Source: Manduca sexta (lineage: Eukaryota; Arthropoda; Insecta; Lepidoptera; Sphingidae). Taken from it: 64,000 nt of DNA. Of this stretch, positions 1-11,699 are shown piece after piece. The DNA is taken from positions 9,889,170 through 9,953,169 of the forward strand of contig NC_051134.1 in NCBI RefSeq assembly GCF_014839805.1, read 5' to 3'. Position 1 is the first letter of the stretch. Every line of letters begins with the position of its first letter. Position numbers and translations under genes: made by a program. Under the pieces are notes generated by a model. It ran no database searches. It had not been told where the DNA came from and saw only the letters and a list, made by a program, of their open reading frames with translations.

Positions 1-160
1 AATACATCAGCAAAATATTTACACCAGCATTTACAATATTAGATTAGGTAATAGAACGCTGTGGCATAGACCTCATTACACTTATTTTTATATGTTGATA
101 AGCGATAAGCAAGTATTTTTTTAAATAATAGACTACACCTTTGTTATATGACATACTTAT

Positions 161-245
161 CACATCATGGGACGGAAGACACGTGTTAAAGAGTTCACAA
201 GTTGCGCATACGCCTACCCTTTTTGGTATAAAAGGTACCCTTTGT
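161..245 (+). repeat. SINE-A 3' fragment
   Basis: This is the tail section of the SINE-A family defined at 45050-45298. The recognisable parts are CACATCATGGGACGGA, the 'ttgcgc...gcctaccc' segment and a decayed short hairpin. The tRNA-like head is missing, so it is a 5'-truncated dead copy. Confidence 0.6.
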
Positions 246-439
246 GGATATTAATATAACATAGCTAAATATTAGCTTCTGTTTGGGTTTGCTCGCGTAA
301 GCCTGTGTTTAAGGTATATAAATTGTAGCACAGGCAAAATGTAACCTTTCATTTGCTTAAGAATTTTCAATATCGTGTATATTTTTTTAATATGCGTGCA
401 TTCTAATAAATATACAAAATCTTCCGTTTTATTATCTAC

Positions 440-735
440 TAGCGACCTGCCCTAGCTTCGCACGGGTGCAATGGTGATAATAAATACACTACAGAAAAAC
501 TGTGAACGTTCTATATAAAACATAGCGGCCCGCTCTGGCTTCGCACAGGTATAACATAACAGTATTTCTCCACTATTTAATGGATGTTATTATACATATA
601 AACCTTCCTCTTGAATCACTCTCTCTACTAAAAAAAACCGCATCAAAATCCGTTGCGTAGTTTTAAAGATTTAAGCATACATAGGGACATAGGGACAGAG
701 AAAGCGACTTTGTTTTATACTATGTAGTGATACAA
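440..735 (+). repeat. Dispersed repeat, Helitron-like subfamily
   Basis: The block runs from ACTAGCGACC, through TTCGCACGGGTGCAA, to 'agggacagagaaagcgactttg'. The same sequence appears in the opposite orientation at 22785-22975, sharing the 'cttcctcttgaatcac' and 'gcatcaaaatccgttgcg' parts. The motif CAAAAGCTAGTA, typical of Helitron 3' ends in moths, occurs at about 897-907. No coding capacity is seen. Confidence 0.5.
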
Positions 736-1269
736 ATATGCGGAATAGTTTATTTAAACGCGCTTATCTCAGGAACTGCTTATCCGATTTTGGATTTTCA
801 CTAAAAGCAAACTACGATATTCATGAGTGCAATAGGCTGTTTATCTGTGGAAAATATTAATCTCCGAAAAACTTTCATACGGACGGAGTCGCAGGCAAAA
901 GCTAGTATTTAATAGCTAAGTCTTAGTTATTTTTATACACTAGTGACCACAGTAATACCGCAAAACAACCGACAAGAAGGCTTACGAACGTCTGCATAAG
1001 TTTGGAATACCGGCTTTTACTACCAACCAACTTGCTAATGGGGCGTAACGTACCGCCAGGAGACTGATTCTTATTTTCTTAATAAAGTAACACCGAAATA
1101 GCTAGGAATGGAAGCTACTGAGATTGTCTAGCTTTCTATATAACTGTGTGTATATTATTGAATAACGACATGACTCCCTGATCATTTCGTTGTTCTTATT
1201 CAGAGTAAATGAATAAATTTTAATGGATTGCCGTTTCAAAAATATAAATTAAACGTCTTGCTTTATATT

Positions 1270-1445
1270 TGCCCTTCATAAAAAGTAGTCTATAACACTC
1301 AAGAGTAATGTAGAGACTTTCCCGCCCTCACACCCACCACTACAACTCCTGCAAGGCAGGATCCGCAGTGGCACGAATTTTATAACACCGAGCGGTGAAG
1401 CCCGTCGAGTCTCAGGGAAAACTTCATCAGGAGTAACGTAGCTTC
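1270..1445 (-). repeat. Dispersed repeat family Q, copy 1
   Basis: Shares 'gagactcgc..agcttcaccgctcggtgt' and 'ctgcggatcc..ttgcaggagttgtagt' with copies at 33490-33630 and 36905-37078, which run in the other direction. The family is not recognised and has no coding capacity. The open frame across it is a by-product. Confidence 0.45.
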
Positions 1446-2700
1446 CTATTAGTGAAACAATTTTCAGAATCGGTTTAGTAGTTCCTGAGATTAGCGTGTT
1501 CAAACAACGAACAAAAATCTCTTGACGGTCCTCATATTTTAGGGCATCTCTTCACATACCATTAGTTGCAATGATGTCACATCGCCGTAGCTCATGTATA
1601 GGTGTTTATTTTTGTACACAAACTTTATTTTTGTACATAAACTTCACTACCAACGTGTCGAAATAGTAGTTTTCTCATCAAACATTCTGCAATGAAAATT
1701 AGTTTGCGAACTAGTTTGACCAAATTTCCTTTTTGTTCACGAATAGTTGATTGCATGATGGAATGTTTCTAAACTGGAATACACGTGTTTACTATGTAGG
1801 AAGTCTTTATTGCGCAACATTTTTGTCTTTGACATTTCTGGAGACTAAAATCTCTTTCCTGATTTCCATTATTTTTCTTTAAAACTAGCATTCTTGTTTC
1901 GTTACTATTATGCGTGTTTAAGGGCGGTGAATATTTTTGTATGAGGTGACATATTTTCTTGTTTGATAGTAGGCCATCAAGAATACTTAAAAATATACAA
2001 TTGATGCCATCACCCTTATTGACGTAGGGAACATTATACAGACGATATAGATATTATAGATTAGGAAAAAGATGTAAGCAATATGTAGGATATAGGGTTT
2101 GTTTCGTTTTTTGTCGACATTAGTGTACATAACTTTTCTAGATTGTAGGATAAATTCAATACGACAAATGGCTGTTGAATAAATTATCGAAATTGCCACT
2201 CGCCATAATGAAATTAGAATAGAAATTGGGTCAGTAGGTCGAGGCTCTCTTTATGGTATAGCCTCCATTTACTTAGGCTAATACGCAACAGCGTGTTGAT
2301 ATGGGTATCAACGAGATCATCGAGACAACGGAATACGAGAGGAAAAATAAGGAAGATACCCTGTAGCCTGATAATTATAAGAGCGAGTCTGAAGTCTCTA
2401 ATATCGCAATAGAAGGTTACGAATTATTGTGGCTTCAATCTCGGGTGGGTCATCGGGAGATAGAGTATGGGTGGCTGGCAATCGGTTCGGCAAAAGATTT
2501 GTTTCTTATTGTCCATCCTCTACATTCTTACACACTTCGAACCTTTAGGTATTTCGAATCGTAAGTATAAATATGCACCATTTACACCCCCGCAAGGCAC
2601 ATCAACGTGGAAAGATTCAATGGATTGGTCACTGGCGCGTGAGTTTATCAACTCGGTTAAAGTAGATAGTAGATACTTGATACGTAGTCTTCGAACGCTA
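1446..2700. other. Gene-free AT-rich sequence
   Basis: Only short open frames without codon structure or splice context. No repeat family shared with the rest of the window was noticed. Confidence 0.5.
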
Positions 2701-3290
2701 TAACAGCCAATTTCTTTATAACTATATCCATTCGGAAATAATCAAATTAGGTTCGCGTATTCGTCCACGTGTAAAGCCTTTCCAAATAGAAAAATCTTTT
2801 AATGACTACCATGATGTCATAGTACTATTCGACGCCAGTGCCATCTACTTATAAAAATCAGATTACAAATTAAAATATATGCCAAAGGAGTAAATTACCG
2901 TTATAACAGCCAATTTCTTTTTTAACTATACCCATTCCAAAATAATCGAAGTAAGTTCGTGTCTTCGTCCACGTGTAAAACCTATCCAGCGAGAAAAAGC
3001 CCTAATGACTGTCGAGATGTTATAGCGAGATTTATTCGATGCCAGTGCCATCTACTTCAAACATTAGATTACAAATTGAAATATATTCCATGGGACCTAA
3101 TTACTGAGACAAAAAGTACCTTGTATATTAATCCAGGTCAAAGTTTATCCGTGTCGCAAATTTCATCCAAATCGGTTCAACGGTTACTGCGTTTACTTTT
3201 AACAAACATTCAAACATTTAAACAAAAATTTAATTTCATATTAGTAATATTAGAATGGTACAGAATAATCTCATGTATTTGTAAGGAAAC
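2701..3290 (+). repeat. Tandemly duplicated ~202-bp unit with Helitron/RTE-like tail
   Basis: TAACAGCCAATTTCTTT begins at 2701 and again at 2903. The two units stay alignable through 'cgtccacgtgtaaa' and 'gccagtgccatctactt' to about 2900 and 3110. The sequence after the second unit ('tcatccaaatcggttcaacggtt', then 'aaacaaaaatttaatttcatatt') looks like the distal part of a non-autonomous element. The duplication is diverged, so it is old. Confidence 0.5.
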
Positions 3291-3309
3291 ATGGAATAGA
3301 ATTGATTAG

Positions 3310-4755
3310 ACTATGTTTGCGTTTCAAATTCGAGACTGCGAAGTGGAGTGGCGTAAAGCCGGCATTTGGTATTCATCGCGATCATTCCACTAACAATAGA
3401 GAGGAAACTTAAATGGAAAACAAAGACTAAGAAAGACAAAGGCAATATCGAGTGCCAGACTCTATAAAATTATTATTAAACCATGTTTTATTCTTACCTC
3501 ACTACGTATAAAACGAAGTCTGCCACCAATTTTTTTTGTTTGAACGTGATTGTTGGGTTATGACTATATTTAAATCAAATTTAGTAAGATTTCTTTAATT
3601 CACATATATTAATTCGTACGCTAAACGAATTGTACAATATATTTTGACACAAGGCAAAAAACAACGCCACACGGCGGAAACCAAAAGAAACAAGAAACGT
3701 TTACAAGGATACCTTTAGATTCACAATATATATAAGATGTGTTTATAAAGACATTATACAAACCTTTAAATTTATCTTTATTCAACAGTGATAAACTCAA
3801 AAACTACTGAACGGACTTTAATGAAATTTGGTATGGAGATCATTTGAGACCCTGGGAAGGATATAGGCTACTTTTGGTCTCCTAAAATTTATAGCGGCAC
3901 TTTTACCCTAGAAAAACATGTTTATGCTACCAAAGCCTCTGTAAAATTGTTATGCTCGTTTCTCACATCATAACTTGTTGCGCTCTATCTACCCTTTCGA
4001 GGAACAAGGCGAGGTTTTAAGTTGTACATGGGAGCAACAGTACCAGTTTTTCATATAATCCAATTCCTGCAAGCCGTCAGTCAGTCCACAGCGGCAATTC
4101 CATTACATTCCCACCGTTTTATGCCCATTATGTAAATCCAATTTCACGTTTTTCTCGTGTGTATGCTATTTTGAATATTATTATATAAGAAGAACCTTTC
4201 GTTCAGTAATTCCTGAACGGAATAGTTGCAAACCCAGAATTTGAATTGTAAGTTACTGTATAATAAAACAATTCTGGCAGTTTTTTTCTTTATTATGCGG
4301 GCAGGATAAAGTGACCGCACTACTTTAGATGGTAAATGGAGTGAAGTCTCTAGTATTGACGAGAGATGCCGGTGTATTTGGAACCAAATATATACAGCGG
4401 AACGCAACATACGTGGCCGATACTACAATAAAGTAACGTGTAAATTGTACGCGTCTGCTCAGCACCTAAATGAGTACATCGCACACCGTATACATGGTAT
4501 TTTAATAATTTAACTATTGTTTTGTCTACAGCATAAAAACGCCGCGCGCTATAAAAGCGTTAGTATAAATAGCAAAGGCTGCGTCACAGCGCAATGGCGG
4601 AGCTCTTACGGTAACTTATAAGTGAAACACTAATGGAGAGTCTGGAATACATTAACGTTTAGTGTAGGACGACACGCAGACGATATATAAGTCTAACGCT
4701 GTAATAATAATACTGACACAAACGTAAAAGTGTGTGAAAATAAATTTCTAACTTA
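3310..4755. other. Gene-free, with Helitron-like fragment at about 3785-3920
   Basis: At 3785-3920 lies the segment 'actactgaacggactttaatgaaatttggtatggag...gaccctgggaagg', shared with 5640-5800, 40255-40412 and 45775-45975. No gene evidence in the remainder. Confidence 0.45.
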
Positions 4756-5050
4756 GGGCCCGTTCCAGTATTACGTAACGCAATTCGGGAGGGGAAGGGG
4801 GCTCTTGTAAAATGTTACGATGCGTTACAGGCGCGGGAGAGGTCTCGTACAAAGCGCTATGTAACATTGTATTTTTATTTTAAAACAATAACAAATGTAT
4901 TTTAGCGACTTTCCGGTATTTTGCATAATATAATTGTGAATATTAGGAAAAAATGTAAATTTAGAATTACATAACTTTTGGAGGGGGGCGTACGCGTACA
5001 GGAAAACGTTACGGCGCGTTACATGGGGGGGGGGGGGGTCAAAAATCTTC
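4756..5050. repeat. MITE-like GTTACG-rich element with a G14 run
   Basis: Starts GGGCCCGTTCCAGTATTACG. It contains two related cores, 'aaatgttacgatgcgttaca' near 4810 and 'aaacgttacggcgcgttaca' near 5004, and ends in an uninterrupted run of 14 G at 5025-5038. It resembles the GGGCC-ended elements at 12553-12731 and 44514-44772. The minus-strand open frame here is proline-rich only because of the G run. Confidence 0.45.
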
Positions 5051-5639
5051 AAAAATTGCGTTATAACTGCTGTATGGTAATGAAATTCGTCACAGAGATA
5101 GACGGTCTCTTAGATTATTATTTGATACTATAATTTTTGCGCAGACGCACAGTCAGTTGACAAGAAATGCTACATAACTTTGCTGTGGTAGGAACGTGCC
5201 TTATGTTCCTCGATCAGTCTGCATATATTCAAACAGGCTGGCGTCTCTTTTTGGGAAAGAAGAAGAAGAAAGGGCACTTGACATAAAAAATTGGTCCTAA
5301 TATTCATACATGCGGTCTACAAAGAGTTTTATGATAATTAGATTATACATAAAGCACTCTTAATAAAATAATGACATGTTTCAAAATTGTTACTTTGTGG
5401 CAGTCGTCAGAAAACAAATTTTTGTTTGCTACCTTTTTTGAAGTTGCTATAAAATTTAGCTTATTAAAGATAAGTAAGAAATGAAACGTATAGCATGAAA
5501 AAAAGGGAAAAAACTAAACGGTCGCAAACAGAAATTGGTTGTTTGACGATTCCCACAAATTGGCAATTTTGGAATGGGTCATTGTTTTATTACGAGTGAG
5601 ATAAATCTATACATATTATAACATGAACTCCCCTTCCAT

Positions 5640-5800
5640 CTATATGTATATTATCGATTACTTTCAAAATCTACTGAACGGATTTTTATGAAATTTGGTA
5701 TGGAGATAGTTTAAGACCCTGGGAAGGTTATAGACTACTTTCTATCCCAGTAAACTCTTTCACGCCTTGAGCAAAAGCTTTAAATAAAGGGAAGTCGGAA
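5640..5800 (+). repeat. Helitron-like fragment
   Basis: Carries 'ctactgaacggatttttatg', then 'aaatttggtatggagatagt' and 'aagaccctgggaaggttatag', the common body of the family whose most complete copy is at 46829-47274. The 3' CTAG end is replaced by unrelated sequence. Confidence 0.5.
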
Positions 5801-6464
5801 GAAGTCGGGTTGTAAAGACCCTTCGCCATTACTTCTCAGTTAACTTCACTTGTCATAAGGTGCAGTGCTGTAACCTTGTCTTGCACGTATAAAAAATAAA
5901 TTGACAATAGGTTTAGAAAATTAGGCAACTTTCGCCTTATATTTTTGTTAAATTAACAGCGTCTGCGAGCCGCCTAATTTCGTATTCTGTGTAGGCAGTG
6001 GTAAGTATATGTGTATGCTTTTAGACATGCACTTAAATGAAGCTATGATAACTTAGTCAAGCCAACACACGCGCATGGAGCTGTGCTCCAATTAAGATAT
6101 AATATTAAGGGAACAACGCAATTCTGCTTTATGTAAAGCTAAATTTAGATTAGCAAGTTGTCGCAGCAATATTTTGAGATTGAAATTTCAGATGCGAATT
6201 TAATTATTTTTATACACGTACGACTCGCTGCAAGTCAATATTTGCAGAAGTCAGCTTGCTTTACTTGTTAAACTCGCTTATGCAATATAGAAGCAAGCGA
6301 CTTATGTTCACATTTTTTTTTGTGGGACCCTTCGATGTCCTATATTACCTTAGTGGGACGGATGACGCTGTGGTCCCTGGTGCAATTCTCTTCTTCAATA
6401 CTCTAATGTTTACATGCTATGTCTATTCGTTGTTATTGTTAGCCTATATGTTTGTTTTTAACCG

Positions 6465-6660
6465 ACTTCAAAAAAAAGGAGGAGGTTATCAATTCGACGT
6501 GAATTTTTTTTTTTATTTTTTTTTTTTGTATGTTTGTTACCTCAGAACTCGCTCATTTATGAACCGATTTGGAAAATTCTTTTTTTATTCGAAAGAATTT
6601 CTCTCCAGATTGGTCCCATAAAATTTTTTTCAAGATCGCTTCGGTAGTTTGGTTTTAAAA
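6465..6660 (+). repeat. Dispersed repeat family P, copy 1
   Basis: Begins CCGACTTCAAAAAAAAGGAG, continues 'gaggttatcaattcgacgtg', a T-rich tract and 'cctcagaactcgctcatttatg'. Other copies are at 18780-18875 (same direction) and 61650-61748 (opposite). The open frame across 6256-6621 is produced partly by this T-rich repeat and is not a gene. Confidence 0.55.
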
Positions 6661-6724
6661 TTAAAAAAACTAGAATAATTATGTCGTCCAAGAAAACGAT
6701 ATCGCGAATTTAGCTTTCCCGTGA

Positions 6725-7432
6725 CGTATTTAGTTATGTTTTTGCATTGAGTTTGGTTGACTGTACTTCTCACATACTTATACATATAGCATAACATCTT
6801 TTCCCCGTATCAGGGGTAGGGAGAGGCGTATCATTTCATCGCGATAGTCGTACTGTGTATGAAACATATCAGTTGTGTTTTGGGTTTATTTTAATTGACT
6901 CTACTTCTTACATACATACATATATGTATATAGCATCACACCTTTTCCCCTTTTTAGGGGTAGGCAGAGATGTAACACCACAGCGCGATAGTTGTAGTAT
7001 GATCGAAAGATATCAGTTGTGTTTTTCCGTTAGGTTTGCTTGACTCTACTTCTTACATACATATATATAGCATCACACCTTTTCCCCTTTTCAGGGGTAG
7101 GCAGAGGTGTAACATTTGAGCGCGATAGTCGTACTGCGTGCGAAACACATTAGTTGTGTTTTTGTTGGGTTTAGTGGACTCTACTTCTTACATACATACA
7201 TACATATAGCATCACACCTTTTCCCCTTTTCAGGGGTAGGCAGAGGTGTTACACCACAGCGCGATAGTTGTACTGTGAGCCAAATATATCAGTTGTGTTT
7301 TTGCGTTAGGTTTCCTCGAATCTACTTCTTACATACATATATATAGCATCACACCTTTTCCCCTTTTCAGTGGTACTGAGAGGTGTAACTCCTCAGCGCG
7401 ATAGTCGTATCGAGAGCGAAACACAACTATAC
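6725..7432 (+). repeat. Tandem array, about five units of 135-145 bp
   Basis: The anchor GACTCTACTTCTTACATACA or close variants occurs near 6759, 6897, 7042, 7177 and 7318. Each unit then has a variable (TACA/TATA)n stretch, 'gcatcacaccttttcccctt', 'caggggtaggcagaggtgt' and 'gcgcgatagtcgtactg', and ends 'atcagttgtgttt'. The segment around 'aggggtaggcagagg' resembles the SINE-A tail read backwards. Short open frames through the array simply track the repeat. Confidence 0.8.
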
Positions 7433-7473
7433 CATTGAGACGGTCTATTTTTTACTAACACAAAACAGCAAAC

Positions 7474-8093
7474 AATAAAAATAATTTTAACAAAAATTAA
7501 ACCGCCTTCAAGAACCACTCAAAACCAAAAAATAATTTCACATAACAAGTATATATTGGATACCAATTTTGGAGTCGGTGCCTAATTAAAATTGATAGTT
7601 AAGCTAGATAAATACATTAACGAATATACGAAACCAATGTGTTGCCAGCGTACAAAGTCAGCAAGTCAAATCGTCACCGGAGATAAACACATAGCCGCAG
7701 CACAGCAAATGGAAGCTATTAAGGAAATATTTAAATTTGTGAACTGTACACTACCCAAATTCTTCCCCTGTTACATATAGCTGGTCAAATGTGGGTGTAT
7801 TACACTCTCTGCCTCGAAAAAAGAGGAAATAAAAAGATGGAACACCATACATGTGCTTGGTATTACACCTTTTACTGTGTATGTTGTAGTACACGCAAAC
7901 CTACTCCTTTTAATTGATTTGAAAGAAATTTAGCTCATAGATGGACTATGCAACAAATATAGCTAACTAGCAATTTTAATTAGGCACCGACTCCAAAATT
8001 GGTATCCAATATAATACTTGTTATGTGAAATTATTTTTTGGTTTTGAGTGGTTTTTGAAGGCGGTTTAATTTTTTGTTAAAATTATTTTTATT
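7474..8093. mobile_element. Foldback element with ~133-bp inverted arms
   Basis: Positions 7474-7606 and 7961-8093 are near-perfect reverse complements. Examples are 'ccgccttcaagaaccactc' against 'gagtggtttttgaaggcgg' and 'ttttggagtcggtgcctaat' against 'attaggcaccgactccaaaa'. The central ~354 bp shows no transposase-like coding. This is a non-autonomous foldback or long-TIR MITE. The target-site duplication was not resolved. Confidence 0.8.
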
Positions 8094-8357
8094 AATTTGC
8101 TCGTTTCGTGCCAACCCTAAAAATTTTGCAAAGCAATAAATTTTTATTTTTTTTGTTTGTATTGTTTGATTGGCACAGGCCATGGCTTATGGTTGCCACC
8201 ATGTAATTAATTGCTTATTTACATTCACTCTGGCTTTACTTGGTCAGTTCCATTAAAACACTTAAGGGCTCTTGTCATGACGAAGAAAATTAATTACTTT
8301 TAAAACATTCAAATAAGTAGGTCAACTAATGGGAAGTGTTTATAATCCAACTAGGTG

Positions 8358-8515
8358 AAGCGGCGATAGCCAAGTTGATAGCGGAACGGACTGCCGAGAC
8401 GAATGTCTGCAGGTTCAAAACCTAAGACACCTCTGACTTCTAAAGTTATGTGTGTATTCTTTGTGAATTATCGCTTGCTTTGACGGTGAAGAAAAAACAT
8501 TTCGAATCATCCATA
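8358..8515 (+). repeat. SINE-B, 5' part
   Basis: Head of the SINE-B family: 'gcggcgatagcc' as an A-box-like region, 'ctgccgagacgaatgt', 'gcaggttcaaaacc' as the B-box, and 'ctctgacttctaaag'. It stops after 'gctttgacggtgaag', lacking the distal body and the (ATT)n tail. Confidence 0.7.
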
Positions 8516-10155
8516 TTCTTTACCTAAGCCTGGCGAGGTATTCATGATTAGTCTCTTGAAAGTGTTTACAAGTTGTATATTTCTTTAAGATAAGACGTGC
8601 CAAATTGCACTTACAAAAAATATTGCCTAATTCTTATGTAATACTTTTATTGCGTAATTAAATTCACATTTTCTATTTGTTTACTACGATAATGGAGCTA
8701 TGCATTGGTTGTCTCTCTGCCTTACCTTCAAAGATTAAGGCGTGAACTTCTAACCTTACTAGATTTTCACGGTACACTTCCGAAGGCAACAAACAAATAA
8801 ATTTTCCCGTAATTTCCTGCGATTCCCGGTCCACATCAGACCATTAACAAGATATACACCAGACGTGTCGAAAAATATTACCCAATTTATCTGACGTGAA
8901 GCCGAGTGTCGCCTAATTTAAATGTACACAAGGTTTATATTTGTACAATCTTTGTTCATGAATTTGTTTGGTTCTGAAGTGACAATGTGGATTATAGACA
9001 GGCAAATTTTGGCTTTAATCCCCATAATCATCTTACAAGAATGTGAACTAAGTATCTATAAAAAAATATTGATATTCTTTCTCCGCGAAACAAAAAGAAG
9101 TAACCGCAGTTATCACAACCGCAAAAAACTGACGAGTCCATTATTTTTAAGGATTATTAAGTATCAAGATATGTTTCTATTGAGTCTTTTTATATGCATT
9201 ACTGGTCCAAATAAATTGTTATTGAATAATTATGAATCGACTTCGCCTAATAAACGAAATTACCCAATGTTTTATTGCATAAAAATATACTCAGAGGCCC
9301 GTCTTCTCATACATCAAGTGGAAGGAAAAGATTTAAGGAAAGTTCTAAAGGGTTCTCTGCTATCTTTATCACGGGGAAATGAGGTGAGACGAATGGAATT
9401 GCCAGGGGACTGATAAGATACGAAGAGAGTTGTGCGGATCTGTGATAAAGAAACTACGGGCATTTTTGCGTCTATTTATTGACTTCTTTAATATAAGTTT
9501 GTTGTATTTATTGTTATTGAGTGATAAGAGCAACTTCAAACAATGTTTTACATCGTTTCTTGCGAGTATGTAGGTGTTGAAATAAAATATTTTTTCAAAT
9601 TTTATTGCGGTTTCTTACATTATATTTTTCTCATAACGTTTCGAAGACTGCAGACTTTATGGTCACGGGAGAGCGCATGGTGACTGAGGTGTTGCTCGTC
9701 CGAAAAGTCATTTGGCAATTATAAAAAAATATATATAATTTTAAAATGTAGGTAAACATAAGATATTATTATGGAGGTGTCCTTGATAATGGACGATAAG
9801 AGGTTGGACTATAATTGGTCACGCATTTCTGGCTTTTCAAAGTTGTTATTCCTTTTGATTATAATTCGTTTTAACAGTGACAAAGGGACACGAGGTCTGT
9901 CAACCCTTATTGTGCCTGAAATAAGGTCTTTATTATTTGAAATTTGATATTAAATTTCAAAAAAAAAAAATATTTGAGAAGGCTGGTTCTCAATAGCGGC
10001 ACAATTTCATACAGTGATGATAATTTATTATCTAACATGAGATCATGCATCTCTAAATGGTTGAGTGGAGATTCAACTAATATACCCAAAAGATTTCTAT
10101 TAATTTTGTTTTTTTTTTACAAGTCTCTTTGTAATCATAATTTGACCCTAAAGTT
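8516..10155. other. Gene-free AT-rich sequence containing one 163-codon open frame
   Basis: An open frame of 163 codons runs from an ATG at 8922 to 9413 on the plus strand. It is AT-rich, has no recognisable family signature and no obvious splice context, so I do not call it a gene. The remainder shows nothing. Confidence 0.4.
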
Positions 10156-10157
10156 TA

Positions 10158-10330
10158 ACCCCCTTATTCATAGACGTTTTTTATCTAACGACCGAGTAAG
10201 GCTGTGATAACAAGTCTGTTTCTCAGTGCTGACAGCATGGCAGTCTTCACAGTGCGTAGACGTAGGGCCGTTGTGATTGGCTAATATTGAAATACAACAA
10301 TAATAACCAATCACAACGGCCCTATGTCTA
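10158..10330. repeat. MITE-2 arm with internal inverted repeat
   Basis: Starts CCCCCTTATTCATAGACG, the same terminus as the complete element at 61287-61555. Inside, 10259-10280 and 10307-10328 form a 22-bp inverted repeat with one mismatch (GACGTAGGGCCGTTGTGATTGG). The opposite terminus is missing, so the copy is rearranged. Confidence 0.55.
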
Positions 10331-10830
10331 TTTCTCAGTGCCGTTGGGCATGTTAGAAATTACTCATTCGACGACATCTTATTTGGAAGCATCATTATAA
10401 ATTCTCTCTTATATTTGGTCTAGGTTCTATATCAAGAAAAAAATATTTTTACATTTCAAATTTTTCCATGAAACTAGAACAAAATCAATATGGCAAAAAT
10501 AGATAGGAAATTTCGGTATAAAATAATAGGGCAAAGGGCGGAGGGCCGTAACAAATTTCGTAGCCCCCATTAGGCGGGTCGGTGTCGTCGAGGGTACTCC
10601 GACGATTGCCTTTTACAATATTGTGTTACAAAGTACCCAATGGTTTGAAGTTTCTAGTCGCAACTAACGATGTCGTTTGAGTTACTTTGGAATTGGAAAT
10701 TTGCAATTTATTTACTAAACTAAAATCTACTTATCTTAATTATACTATTTTATTGCTTTCTGTTTGTAATAAGTATATTTATGTTGTGACATGAACCAAA
10801 TGATTTATTTGGTAAGCAATAGAGAACAAT

Positions 10831-11165
10831 AAATAATAATAATAATAATATCAGCCCTGTATTATATACTTGCCCACTGCTGAGCACGGGCCTCCTCTAC
10901 TACTGAGAGGGATTAGGCCTTAGTCCACCACGCTGGCCTAGTGCAGATTGGTAGACTTCGCACACCTTCGAAATTCCTATAGAGAACTTCTTAGATGTGC
11001 AGGTTTCCTCATGATGTTTTCCTTCACCGTTAAAGCGAACGATAAATTCACAAAGAATACACACATGATTTTAGGAAAGTCAGAGGTGTGTGCCATTGGT
11101 ATTTGAACCTGCGGACATTCGTCTTGGCAGTCCGTTCCACACCCAACTAGGCTATCGCCGCTCTA
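10831..11165 (-). repeat. SINE-B, near full-length
   Basis: Reads in reverse. It begins on the minus strand at about 11163 with 'gcggcgatagcctagttg', then the B-box-like 'gcaggttcaaataccaatgg', 'aacggtgaaggaaaacatc', 'gcgtggtggactaaggc' and 'gtgctcagcagtgggcaag', and ends in a (TTA)n tail at 10831-10851. Confidence 0.8.
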
Positions 11166-11379
11166 ATAGAGAACAATACTACAGGTAATAACACGAAATC
11201 GGAATCAAAGTTTATAACTGTAAGCTGTTGATTTTCTTAAGAATATAAAAAATAAGAAATTAGATCTTTGCCACGTGTGTTTCAGTTCAAAGGACAATGT
11301 AGCACGCAAGCTTGTCATGTGTGTTTCAATTGAAAGGACAATGTAGCTACTAATTACCAGCCTTTATGGGACTTCATTT

Positions 11380-11665
11380 ATGCTTCAGTCATCCGACTGT
11401 CTACGCAGAATCTTGGATTACTCCGGTCAGATTGCACGAAAACACGGTGATAACCTCGTGAAGCTCATCATGACCGGCAAACTAGATGGGAGGAGACGTC
11501 GAGACCACAGGCCAATGCGTTGGACTGACCAGATTCGCACCGCTCTTGACTGTACACTTTACAGCGCCCTCCAGACTGCTGGAGACAGTAACAGATGGAG
11601 AGAGCTCATTAAAGGGAAGATGAAGTAAGGTCACGACCCTCGATATTGACGCAAAGAGAGAGGGG
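11380..11665 (+). pseudogene. LINE (RTE/jockey-type) ORF2 C-terminal remnant
   Basis: The 82-codon frame encodes 'LDYSGQIARKHGDNLVKLIM' followed by 'RPMRWTDQIRTALD' and 'RWRELIKGK'. This is the characteristic extreme C-terminus after the reverse transcriptase of insect non-LTR retrotransposons, with the usual G(H/Q)IAR, (P)xRWxDxI and RWR motifs. No reverse transcriptase catalytic region precedes it, and stops follow in the tail. It is a 5'-truncated dead copy. Family membership is by motif recollection, not search. Confidence 0.7.
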
Positions 11666-11699
11666 ATGAGACTTCGAGTCCTGCATCAGGGCGGAGACC

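Noticed and set aside
5025..5038. G-quadruplex from the G14 run
   Set aside because: A single homopolymer run inside a MITE-like repeat; no regulatory context and prone to assembly error.
6256..6621. 121-codon open frame rich in Phe and Tyr
   Set aside because: Its second half is the T-rich repeat family P, and the hydrophobicity follows from poly-T.
6855..7346. Two related short open frames (62 and 76 codons) that might look like a gene family
   Set aside because: They are the same phase of the ~140-bp tandem array; similarity comes from the repeat.
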